This document shows, piece by piece, positions 7,971 through 12,658 of a stretch of 12,658 bases of DNA (the first letter of the stretch is position 1; each line of letters begins with the position of its first letter). Below the pieces are notes generated by a model, which was not told the DNA's origin, did no database searches, and was given only the letters and a program-made list of their open reading frames with translations. A program made the translations under genes and the position numbers. The DNA is from CAYWNK01 sp047639615 (lineage in GTDB: Bacteria; Planctomycetota; UBA1135; GCA-002686595), in contig JBLIOL010000150.1 in assembly GCA_047639615.1 (NCBI GenBank), positions 1-12,658 on the forward strand, read 5' to 3'.

Positions 7971-7992
7971 CGTTTACCTAGTTGACTTCTGG

Positions 7993-8018
7993 CGAGTCTG
8001 GAGTGTCTTGCCGACTCG
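7993..8018. promoter_or_regulatory. Inverted repeat next to the putative BMC promoter
   Basis: CGAGTC (7993-7998) and GACTCG (8013-8018) form a 6-bp inverted repeat with 14 nt between the arms. It covers the place where a -35 element would lie relative to the possible -10 box at 8026. A TTGACT hexamer at 7982-7987 lies just upstream but is too far (38 nt) from that -10 box to pair with it. This fits an operator or activator site, but the arms are short enough to occur by chance. Confidence 0.35.
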
Positions 8019-8025
8019 GGAACGC

Positions 8026-8031
8026 TACACT
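8026..8031 (+). promoter_or_regulatory. Possible -10 box of the BMC operon
   Basis: TACACT within CGCTACACT is the best -10-like hexamer in the 222-nt interval before the first shell gene. It would give a leader of about 80 nt. No -35 is found at 16-18 nt; the spacer instead contains the right arm of the inverted repeat, suggesting an activator-dependent promoter if real. Confidence 0.3.
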
Positions 8032-8097
8032 CCGCCTTCGCGCACGCCCACGTAGGGCTGCGCTAACCCCCAGAACACACAACCCACAATCACATTC

Positions 8098-8112
8098 CCC
8101 ACAAGGAGTGGG
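8098..8112 (+). promoter_or_regulatory. Ribosome binding site displayed in a small hairpin
   Basis: The strong Shine-Dalgarno AAGGAG (8103-8108) lies 9 nt before ATG 8118. It is flanked by a perfect 5-bp inverted repeat, CCCAC (8098-8102) and GTGGG (8108-8112), which places AAGGA exactly in the loop. The upstream leader (8066-8097) is A/C-rich and should be unstructured. Such a layout could favour strong or tunable translation of the major shell protein. Confidence 0.5.
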
Positions 8113-8117
8113 CAACG

Positions 8118-8420
8118 ATGAAGGCACAAGCACTAGGCATGGTTGAGACCAAGGGTCTCATCGGCTCGATCGAAGCAGCCGATGCAATGGTCAAGGCCGC
8201 CAAGGTGGAGCTCTTCTCCAAGGAGAAGGTCACCGGTGGATTCGTCACCTTCTTCGTGCGCGGAGAAGTCGGCGCCGTCAAGGCAGCTACGGACGCCGGC
8301 GCTGCCGCCGCCCGGCGCGTCGGCGAGCTGGTCAGCGTGCACGTGATTCCGCGTCCGCACCAGCAGCTGGAGCGCATCCTGCCTGCCATGAAGCCGGTCA
8401 CAAGCTCCAAGAAAAAGTAG
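8118..8420 (+). CDS. BMC-H hexameric shell protein (first copy)
   Basis: A 100-residue single-domain Pfam BMC protein that forms hexagonal tiles of the microcompartment facets. It aligns closely with PduA/EutM: ALGMVETKGLIG at 5-16, AADAMVKAAKV at 20-30 with the edge lysine Lys26, VRGEVGAVKAATDAGAAAA at 47-65, and HVIPRPH at 75-81 with the edge Arg79. The pore loop reads KVTGGFV (37-43), where PduA has KIGSGLV; the pore-lining Ser40 position is Gly here and Phe42 replaces Leu. The C-terminal tail ends in SSKKK. It is the first gene of the operon, has the strongest ribosome binding site, and is therefore the likely most abundant shell component. The aldehyde dehydrogenase gene follows after 15 nt. 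Confidence 0.97.
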   Translation: MKAQALGMVETKGLIGSIEAADAMVKAAKVELFSKEKVTGGFVTFFVRGEVGAVKAATDAGAAAARRVGELVSVHVIPRPHQQLERILPAMKPVTSSKKK

Positions 8421-8435
8421 GGGAGCTTTCCAGCC

Positions 8436-10247
8436 GTGAAGGGTCTCGATCCCGACCTGCGCGCCCTGCAGGAAATGCGTGATGCCGTGGCCGCCGCGAA
8501 GGCGGCCATGAAAGTCATCGCGAACTACACCCAAGCCGAAGTGGATCGGCTGGTGAAGGCTATGGCTGATGCCGGAGCGAAGGCTGCCTTCGACCTAGCA
8601 CGCTTGGCTGTAGACGAGACCGGCATCGGGCGCGTGCACTACAAGGTGCTCAAGAACCTGCTCGGCTCCGAGGGTGTTTGGGATTCGATCAAGGACGAGA
8701 AGACCGTCGGCATCGTGACCCGCGACGAGCGTCTGGGTCTGATCGAAGTGGCCACACCGGTGGGCGTGGTCGCGGGCATCGTGCCCACCACGAACCCGAC
8801 CTCGACGGCCATGTTCAAGGCCCTGATCTCGGTCAAGGCGCGCAACGCCGTAGTGATCAGCCCACACCCGCGCGCCAAGCGCTGCATCGGTGAAGCTGTC
8901 GAGATCCTGCGCCGCGCCATCGCGCGCGCCGGCGGCCCGCCGGACCTGGTGGTGGCGCTATCGAATCCGACTATTGAGTCCACCGGCGCGCTGATGAAGC
9001 ACCGCGACATCGGTGTGATTCTGTCCACCGGCGGCGGCGGCTTGGTGAAAGCTGCCTACAGCTCCGGCAAGCCCGCCTATGGCGTCGGACCGGGCAATGT
9101 ACCTGCCTACGTGGACCGCACGGCCAACGTCGAGCAAGTGGCGGAAGACTTGGTATCGAGCCAGAGCTTCGACAACGCCACCCTGTGCTGCTCCGAGCAA
9201 GCCATCGTGGTGGACCGCCCCGTGGCCCAGCGCTTGATGAGCGCTCTGCGCCAGCGCGGCGCGCACCTGTGCAACGACCAAGAGACGCAGCTGCTCGAGA
9301 AGTACGCCAACGTCGGCGGTCACATGAACCCCGACATCGTCGGCATCGACCCCTGGCGCATCGCTGAGAAGGCCGGCTTCCACGTGAGCCGCAGCACCAC
9401 GGTATTGCTCGCCTATCAAGGCGGCGTGGGCAAGGCCTTCCCGCTCTCGATTGAGATCCTCTGCCCGCTGCTCTCGGTGCACGTGGTCGACGGTTGGGAA
9501 GAGGGCTGCCGCATCTCCATGGAGACCCTGCACTACGGCGGACTCGGCCACACCCTGGCCGTGCACGCCGGTGACGAGAGCGTGTTGGAAGCCTTCTTCC
9601 TGCAGAAGCCCGCCAGCCGCATCGTGGCCAACGGACCGAGCTCCATGGGCGCCGTGGGATTCAGCACCAACCTGGTACCCAGCTTCAGCCTTGGTTGTGG
9701 CCCGCAAGCGGGCAACATCACCTCGGACAACATCACCGCCCGGCACCTGGTCAACCTCAAGCGCGTGGCCTTCCCGCGGCGCGATTGGAAAGAGATCGAG
9801 CGCAGCTACCACGCCCGCGCCAGCGCCTTCACCGGCGACCCGGCACCGCGCGGCTCCGGCATGCCCGGCGACCCTGGCATGGAAGGTAGCGTGCGCGGTG
9901 TTGCCGCGAGCACGCCGAGCATGCCGAGCATGCCTGCGGCACCCGTGCGTCAGGCCGCTGCGCGCGCGCCCGTGCCGCGCCCGGTCGTCACCAAAGCGCC
10001 GACCTTCACGCGCCCCTCGACAGCTCCCGCCGGCGGCCCTTCGGCGCGCCCCAAGCTGCCGAACCCGACGGTTCACGCGGCCCCTCCCATCAACATCCCG
10101 AGCGGCCACCAAGCCCCTCCGGCGCGCGTCGGCCTCGGCCCCAGCGACATCCAATCGATCCTGGCCAAGGCCGGCGATGGATGCCCCATGGGACCCTGCA
10201 AGGGCTGCCCGCAGCACAACGTTTCCACAGGCGCCTGCGACGCCTGA
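8436..10247 (+). CDS. CoA-acylating aldehyde dehydrogenase with C-terminal encapsulation tail (PduP/EutE family)
   Basis: A 603-residue protein whose first ~465 residues form an acylating aldehyde dehydrogenase, which oxidises an aldehyde to acyl-CoA with NAD+ and CoA inside the compartment. Visible marks are the cofactor-binding region PVGVVAGIVPTTNPTSTAMF (108-127), the active-site stretch SFDNATLCCSEQ with Cys251 (Cys252 adjacent) and a glycine-rich STGGGGLVKAAYSSGKPAYG stretch. The usual family length is about 460-500. The extra part is a Pro/Ala/Gly/Ser-rich linker (about 467-565), a short amphipathic helix PSDIQSILAKA (569-579) typical of encapsulation peptides, and a tail with CPMGPCKGCP and a final GACDA. 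Start GTG 8436 has GGGAG 10 nt upstream and lies 15 nt after BMC-H. This is the only catabolic enzyme fully visible in the operon. The aldehyde substrate is unknown. Confidence 0.95.
   Translation: MKGLDPDLRALQEMRDAVAAAKAAMKVIANYTQAEVDRLVKAMADAGAKAAFDLARLAVDETGIGRVHYKVLKNLLGSEGVWDSIKDEKTVGIVTRDERLGLIEVATPVGVVAGIVPTTNPTSTAMFKALISVKARNAVVISPHPRAKRCIGEAVEILRRAIARAGGPPDLVVALSNPTIESTGALMKHRDIGVILSTGGGGLVKAAYSSGKPAYGVGPGNVPAYVDRTANVEQVAEDLVSSQSFDNATLCCSEQAIVVDRPVAQRLMSALRQRGAHLCNDQETQLLEKYANVGGHMNPDIVGIDPWRIAEKAGFHVSRSTTVLLAYQGGVGKAFPLSIEILCPLLSVHVVDGWEEGCRISMETLHYGGLGHTLAVHAGDESVLEAFFLQKPASRIVANGPSSMGAVGFSTNLVPSFSLGCGPQAGNITSDNITARHLVNLKRVAFPRRDWKEIERSYHARASAFTGDPAPRGSGMPGDPGMEGSVRGVAASTPSMPSMPAAPVRQAAARAPVPRPVVTKAPTFTRPSTAPAGGPSARPKLPNPTVHAAPPINIPSGHQAPPARVGLGPSDIQSILAKAGDGCPMGPCKGCPQHNVSTGACDA
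10140..10244 (+). other. Encapsulation-type helix plus Cys-rich tail of the aldehyde dehydrogenase
   Basis: Residues 569-603 of the dehydrogenase. The helix PSDIQSILAKAG alternates hydrophobic (I, I, L, A) and polar residues, as in known cargo-targeting peptides, and comes after a ~100-residue flexible linker. After it come Cys583, Cys588, Cys591 and Cys601 (C-x4-C-x2-C-x9-C) with His594 between. I recall similar tails on dehydrogenases of other non-enteric BMCs, but the cysteine function is unknown to me; metal binding, disulfides or shell contact are all possible. Confidence 0.6.
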
Positions 10248-10287
10248 TTCCTTTCAAGTACTCCTGCAACCAAACTAGAGAACAACG

Positions 10288-10578
10288 ATGCCGAACGACA
10301 CTGAGATCGCCCTGGGGATGATCGAAACCAAAGGACTGGTTGGCGCCATCGAGGCCGCCGACGCCATGTGCAAGGCCGCTAAGGTCAACCTGCTCGAGCG
10401 CGAGATCTCTGGCGCCGGCCTCGTCACCGTCATGGTGCGCGGCGAAGTGGGTGCTGTGAAGGCAGCCGTCGAAGCTGGAGGGGCCGCTGCCAAGCGCGTT
10501 GGCGAGCTGGTCGGAACGCACGTCATTGCGCGTCCCGCCGACGACCTTGAGGGCTACCTGCCCGGCACTGGCGAGTAG
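10288..10578 (+). CDS. BMC-H hexameric shell protein (second copy)
   Basis: A 96-residue single BMC-domain protein, paralogous to the first BMC-H: ALGMIETKGLVGAIEAADAM at 8-27, edge Lys29, VRGEVGAVKAAVEAGGAAA at 50-68, Arg82 in HVIARP. The loop EISGAGLVTV differs: the position of PduA Lys37 is Ile40 and the pore-lining Ser40 position is Ala43. The conserved PRPH turn is ARPA. A different pore surface suggests a different permeability or a different neighbour in the facet. It lies 40 nt after the dehydrogenase stop, with only a weak AGAG ribosome binding site, so it is perhaps less expressed than the first copy. The BMC-T gene follows after 8 nt. Confidence 0.96.
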   Translation: MPNDTEIALGMIETKGLVGAIEAADAMCKAAKVNLLEREISGAGLVTVMVRGEVGAVKAAVEAGGAAAKRVGELVGTHVIARPADDLEGYLPGTGE

Positions 10579-10586
10579 GAGTTCTC

Positions 10587-11228
10587 GTGCCCGCACCGAA
10601 CGCTTCCATCGAACTGCGTGCAGCGGTCCACCTGGACCAAATGCAGCCCCAGTTCGCGGCTACCTGCGCAGCCAATTCGGACGGCTTCTTCCCCGTGGCG
10701 GGGGAGAGCTCGTTCTGGCTGGAGGTGGAGCCCGGAATCGTGGTCAACCGGCTGCTGGATGTGGCGCTCAAGTCCTGCGACGTGACCCCGGGGGCGCTCA
10801 TCACCGAGCGCCACTACGGCACCCTCGAGGTGCACGGTCCCGACCAGGGCCAGGTGCTGCGCGCGGGCGAACTGATGCTGGCCGCATGTGGCCGGCGTTT
10901 GGAAGACCAACTGGCGCCGACGATCCTCACGGACGAGACCATCCATAAGATCTCGGCCCACCACGCCATGCTCATCAACCGTACGCGGGCGGGCATGCTG
11001 GTGCTGGGGGATGACACGCTCTACACGCTGGAAGTGTCGCCCGCCGTGCACGTGGTGCGCGCTGCGAACGAGGCCGAGAAAGCCTCTCCAGTGCGACTCG
11101 TAGGTCTGGGCGCCGATGGCGCCGTCGGGCGTCTGCGCCTGGCTGGCGGCGACGCCGAGATCGAAGAGGCCGTGGCCGCCGTGCGCCGCGCACTAGCCGA
11201 TATCCCTGGCCGCAAGGTGGCGCGCTAA
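10587..11228 (+). CDS. BMC-T trimeric shell protein, Hoch_5816-like
   Basis: A 213-residue protein with two degenerate BMC-type halves. Marker stretches are EPGIVVNRLLDVALKS (48-63), ITERHYGTLEVHGPDQGQVLRAGE (72-95), INRTRAGMLVLGDDTLYTLEVSP (130-152) and AANEAEKA (159-166), then a final beta-alpha unit GRLRLAGGDAEIEEAV. From memory these match the H. ochraceum trimer Hoch_5816 (BMC-T2), a type that stacks into double-layered, gated-pore trimers; that relation is recall, not a search. Start GTG 10587 is preceded by AGGAG at 5 nt spacing. Its stop overlaps the next start by 1 nt. PduL was considered and rejected because the metal-binding histidine motifs are absent. Confidence 0.88.
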   Translation: MPAPNASIELRAAVHLDQMQPQFAATCAANSDGFFPVAGESSFWLEVEPGIVVNRLLDVALKSCDVTPGALITERHYGTLEVHGPDQGQVLRAGELMLAACGRRLEDQLAPTILTDETIHKISAHHAMLINRTRAGMLVLGDDTLYTLEVSPAVHVVRAANEAEKASPVRLVGLGADGAVGRLRLAGGDAEIEEAVAAVRRALADIPGRKVAR

Positions 11229-11566
11229 TGTTCCTTGGACGAGTCGTTGGACAGGTCTGGGCCACGCGCCAAATGGCCGACTTGGACGGCAAGCGCCTGC
11301 TTGTGATCGAGCCCCTGGAGGATCCCGCCGGCGAGAACGGCGGGCAGCCCGTGGTGACCCCGGTGATCGTCGCTGATCCCCTGGGCGCCGACATTGGCCA
11401 GCGCGTGATCTGCGCCTTCGGCAAGGCCGCGCGAGTGGCCTGCGGTGGAGATGGCGACTACGCCTTTGAAGCCGCCATCGTCGGCATTGTCGACGGCATC
11501 GAGGCGCCGGACGGACCCGATTCCTGGCAACAAGAGCACAGCATGCACGAGGAAGGCTCCCAATGA
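11228..11566 (+). CDS. BMC-P pentameric vertex protein (EutN/CcmL family), first copy
   Basis: A 112-residue vertex protein that caps the corners of the polyhedral shell. The beta-barrel start MFLGRVVGQVWATRQ, the strand GKRLLVIEPL (21-30), VVTPVIVADPLGADIGQRVIC and the strand EAAIVGIVDGIE near residue 90 are the family pattern. It has a slightly acidic C-terminal extension (about 12-15 residues beyond the usual end). ATG 11228 overlaps the BMC-T stop by 1 nt, and its own stop overlaps the next BMC-P start by 4 nt, so the three genes are probably translationally coupled. Confidence 0.95.
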   Translation: MFLGRVVGQVWATRQMADLDGKRLLVIEPLEDPAGENGGQPVVTPVIVADPLGADIGQRVICAFGKAARVACGGDGDYAFEAAIVGIVDGIEAPDGPDSWQQEHSMHEEGSQ

Positions 11567-11877
11567 TGATCGGCACCGTAGTGGGCAACGTTTGGTCCAC
11601 CATCAAGGACGAGAGCCTGAGCGGCCTGCGCTTCCTCATCGTGCAGCCCCTGGACAGCCACGGCCGCGATATGGGCGAGGCCCTCGTAGCTGTCGACCCC
11701 ATCGGCGCCGGCATCGGCGAGCGCGTGCTCGTGGTTCACGGGCGTGCAGCCAGACACACCATCGGTCGCGGCCACGACATCGGTTTCCAAACCGCCATCG
11801 CCGCGATCATCGATCGAATGGAACTCCGCGGAAAGACCATCGCGGGTCACGAAGACTCTGACCCCCAGGGTTCGTAA
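11563..11877 (+). CDS. BMC-P pentameric vertex protein (EutN/CcmL family), second copy
   Basis: A 104-residue second vertex protein: MMIGTVVGNVWSTIKDESLSG, LRFLIVQPLD, a VAVDPIGAGIGERVLVVHGRAA block and QTAIAAIIDRMEL near the end. The start is ATG 11563 or the adjacent ATG 11566; GAGGAAGG at 11549-11556 serves either. The ATGA overlap with the preceding gene suggests coupling. In place of the first copy's GGDGDYAFEAAI, the loop before the last strand reads TIGRGHDIGFQTAI, so the two pentamers present different surfaces. The last residues (GHEDSDPQGS) are hydrophilic and probably disordered. Confidence 0.95.
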   Translation: MMIGTVVGNVWSTIKDESLSGLRFLIVQPLDSHGRDMGEALVAVDPIGAGIGERVLVVHGRAARHTIGRGHDIGFQTAIAAIIDRMELRGKTIAGHEDSDPQGS

Positions 11878-11915
11878 CCCGCACGCCAATCCCTCAAGCC
11901 CGAAGCTCCGAAGCA

Positions 11916-12512
11916 ATGACACGCAACGACACAAACCCCAGCCTGCGCGACGACGTGCCCGTGGGGCCCGCAATTGCTCTCCTGGAACTGGGCTCCGTGG
12001 CCCGCGGCATGGAGGTGGCTGACGCCATCCTCTGGGAGGCCGACATCGAAATGCTCTTTGCCGGCACCGTGCAACCGGGCAAGTACGTGATGCTCTTCAC
12101 TGGCTCCATTGACGACCTGCGTTCCGCCGTGCGCCAGGGCAGTGAGCTGGCTGGCTGCGCGCTGGTGGACCAGCTATTGATTCCCCAAGTACACCCGCAG
12201 ATCGAAGCCGCCCTGCGCCGCAGCGACGGTCACGTGGAAGGCTCGATCGACGCCCTCGGCGTGGTAGAGACCACTACGGTGGCTTCCTCGATCCTGGCCG
12301 CAGATGTGGCGCTGAAAGGCGCCACCGTCGACCTGCTCGAGCTGCGTATCGCTAACGGCCTCGGCGGCAAGAGCTTCTACACGCTCACCGGCGAGGTCAG
12401 CGATGTGCGCTCGGCCGTGGCCGGCGGCGCACAGGAAGCGGAGCGCGGTGGACACCTGGCTCACCAGGTCGTCATCGCTCGTCCGCACCCGGACCTCGTG
12501 CGTTTCCTCTAG
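11916..12512 (+). CDS. BMC-T tandem-domain trimeric shell protein, Hoch_5812-like
   Basis: A 198-residue protein with two BMC domains in tandem, at about 18-101 and 112-198. Each starts with the family strand and helix: IALLELGSVARGMEVADAIL (20-39) and LGVVETTTVASSILAADVAL (114-133). Each has its own pore-side loop: AGTVQPGKYVMLFTG (49-63) and IANGLGGKSFYTLTGE (145-160). VIARPHPDL (186-194) closes the second domain. As a trimer it forms a pseudohexameric facet tile. The pattern resembles, from memory, H. ochraceum Hoch_5812 (BMC-T1), the single-layer trimer type. It lies 38 nt after the second BMC-P with only a weak purine-rich ribosome binding site. Confidence 0.95.
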   Translation: MTRNDTNPSLRDDVPVGPAIALLELGSVARGMEVADAILWEADIEMLFAGTVQPGKYVMLFTGSIDDLRSAVRQGSELAGCALVDQLLIPQVHPQIEAALRRSDGHVEGSIDALGVVETTTVASSILAADVALKGATVDLLELRIANGLGGKSFYTLTGEVSDVRSAVAGGAQEAERGGHLAHQVVIARPHPDLVRFL

Positions 12513-12529
12513 TCCGTAGTCTGCGGATC

Positions 12530-12535
12530 TATCCT
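12530..12535 (+). promoter_or_regulatory. Possible -10 box before the last, truncated gene
   Basis: TATCCT is followed by CGCCC and the GTG at 12541. If it is a -10 box, the mRNA would begin at the start codon, giving a separate leaderless transcript inside the operon. No Shine-Dalgarno sequence is present before that GTG, which is why a leaderless start is worth considering. No clear -35. Confidence 0.2.
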
Positions 12536-12540
12536 CGCCC

Positions 12541-12658
12541 GTGCCCGGCAAGCAGCTCGTCACCGAACGCGACGTCCTGGCCCTCGCGCCGGGGGGCCGG
12601 CTCGTGCTGAACGCGAGCCGCATCGCCACGCCGAGCGCTTTGGACGCAGCCTTTTCGC
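12541..12658 (+). CDS. BMC-associated protein of unknown function (3' partial)
   Basis: An open frame from GTG 12541 to the window edge gives 39 residues beginning VPGKQLVTERDVLALAPGG, continuing with RLVLNASRIATPSALDAA. The order (T-E-x-D/L, then G-x-x-L/I-x-L, then TPSA-x-x-x) resembles a short N-terminal motif that I recall in BMC accessory proteins such as EutT and EutQ, where it may help association with the compartment. It could precede any of several enzyme domains (adenosyltransferase, aldolase, phosphotransacylase). It starts 28 nt after the BMC-T stop and is likely part of the operon. The identity cannot be settled from this fragment. Confidence 0.6.
   Translation, partial: MPGKQLVTERDVLALAPGGRLVLNASRIATPSALDAAFS

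Noticed and set aside
7982..8010. Sigma70-type promoter with TTGACT as -35
   Set aside because: At the correct 17-nt spacing the -10 position reads GTCTTG, which does not resemble a -10 box.
8958..10217. A 419-codon open frame on the minus strand opposite the aldehyde dehydrogenase
   Set aside because: Low-complexity composition (Ala/Gly/Arg/His-rich), no recognisable domain, and it lies fully across a gene with clear family motifs; it is a by-product of high GC.
10182..10244. A ferredoxin-type Fe-S cluster in the dehydrogenase tail
   Set aside because: The C-x4-C-x2-C-x9-C spacing is not a standard ferredoxin pattern, so no cluster is called; it is reported only as an open question.
10587..11228. 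Candidate PduL phosphotransacylase, expected in such loci
   Set aside because: The histidine-rich metal-binding motifs of PduL are missing, while the BMC-T marker stretches (INRTRAGM, AANEAEKA) are present.
11458..11973. A 171-codon minus-strand open frame across both BMC-P genes
   Set aside because: It crosses the ends of well-supported overlapping genes and has no recognisable domain.

Overview
The window is GC-rich and densely coded. It most likely comes from a planctomycete, or possibly another member of the PVC group or a myxobacterium. The main clue is the secreted FG-GAP-type protein at 4858-6573, whose cysteine-bearing C-terminal domain (CFGDG, CPCGN, later CAGG, ending in a P-CG-F pattern) I associate from memory with deep-branching planctomycetes of the Saltatorellus/Engelhardtia kind. 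The other clue is the bacterial microcompartment (BMC) locus. The taxonomic placement is inference; no marker gene here settles it.

Left part (1-4734): a cell-elongation pair on the plus strand, a class B penicillin-binding protein (5' end outside the window) and the SEDS glycosyltransferase RodA, whose stop and start overlap by 1 nt. Two minus-strand housekeeping genes follow: an APC-family amino-acid permease that converges on rodA with a 14-nt overlap, and a small RluA-family pseudouridine synthase.

Middle part (4735-7895): two unrelated plus-strand genes. The first is a secreted protein of seven FG-GAP-like repeats (a probable seven-bladed beta-propeller) plus the C-terminal Cys domain. 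The second is a membrane-anchored or secreted amidohydrolase with an apparently complete metal-ligand set. An inverted repeat between them may end transcription.

Right part (7896-12658): a BMC operon running off the right edge. After a 222-nt regulatory interval come BMC-H, a CoA-acylating aldehyde dehydrogenase with a long C-terminal encapsulation-type tail, a second BMC-H, a BMC-T of the Hoch_5816 type, two BMC-P (EutN/CcmL) pentamer proteins, a tandem-domain BMC-T of the Hoch_5812 type, and the first 39 codons of another gene. Genes are tightly packed with 1-nt and 4-nt overlaps. The window therefore holds all three shell building blocks (hexamer, trimer, pentamer) and the core enzyme that turns an aldehyde into acyl-CoA. 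It holds no recognisable signature enzyme that makes the aldehyde, no phosphotransacylase (PduL/Pta) and no alcohol dehydrogenase, so the substrate is unknown from this sequence. The shell composition matches what I recall of the Haliangium ochraceum shell better than the classical planctomycete fucose/rhamnose (PVM) compartment, which as I recall has no BMC-T.

The interval upstream of the BMC operon has unexplained structure: TTAA-centred repeats at near-helical spacing, an inverted repeat next to a possible -10 box, and a small hairpin displaying the Shine-Dalgarno sequence of the first shell gene. No RNA genes, insertion sequences or CRISPR arrays were seen. The only non-coding stretch above 200 nt is 7896-8117.
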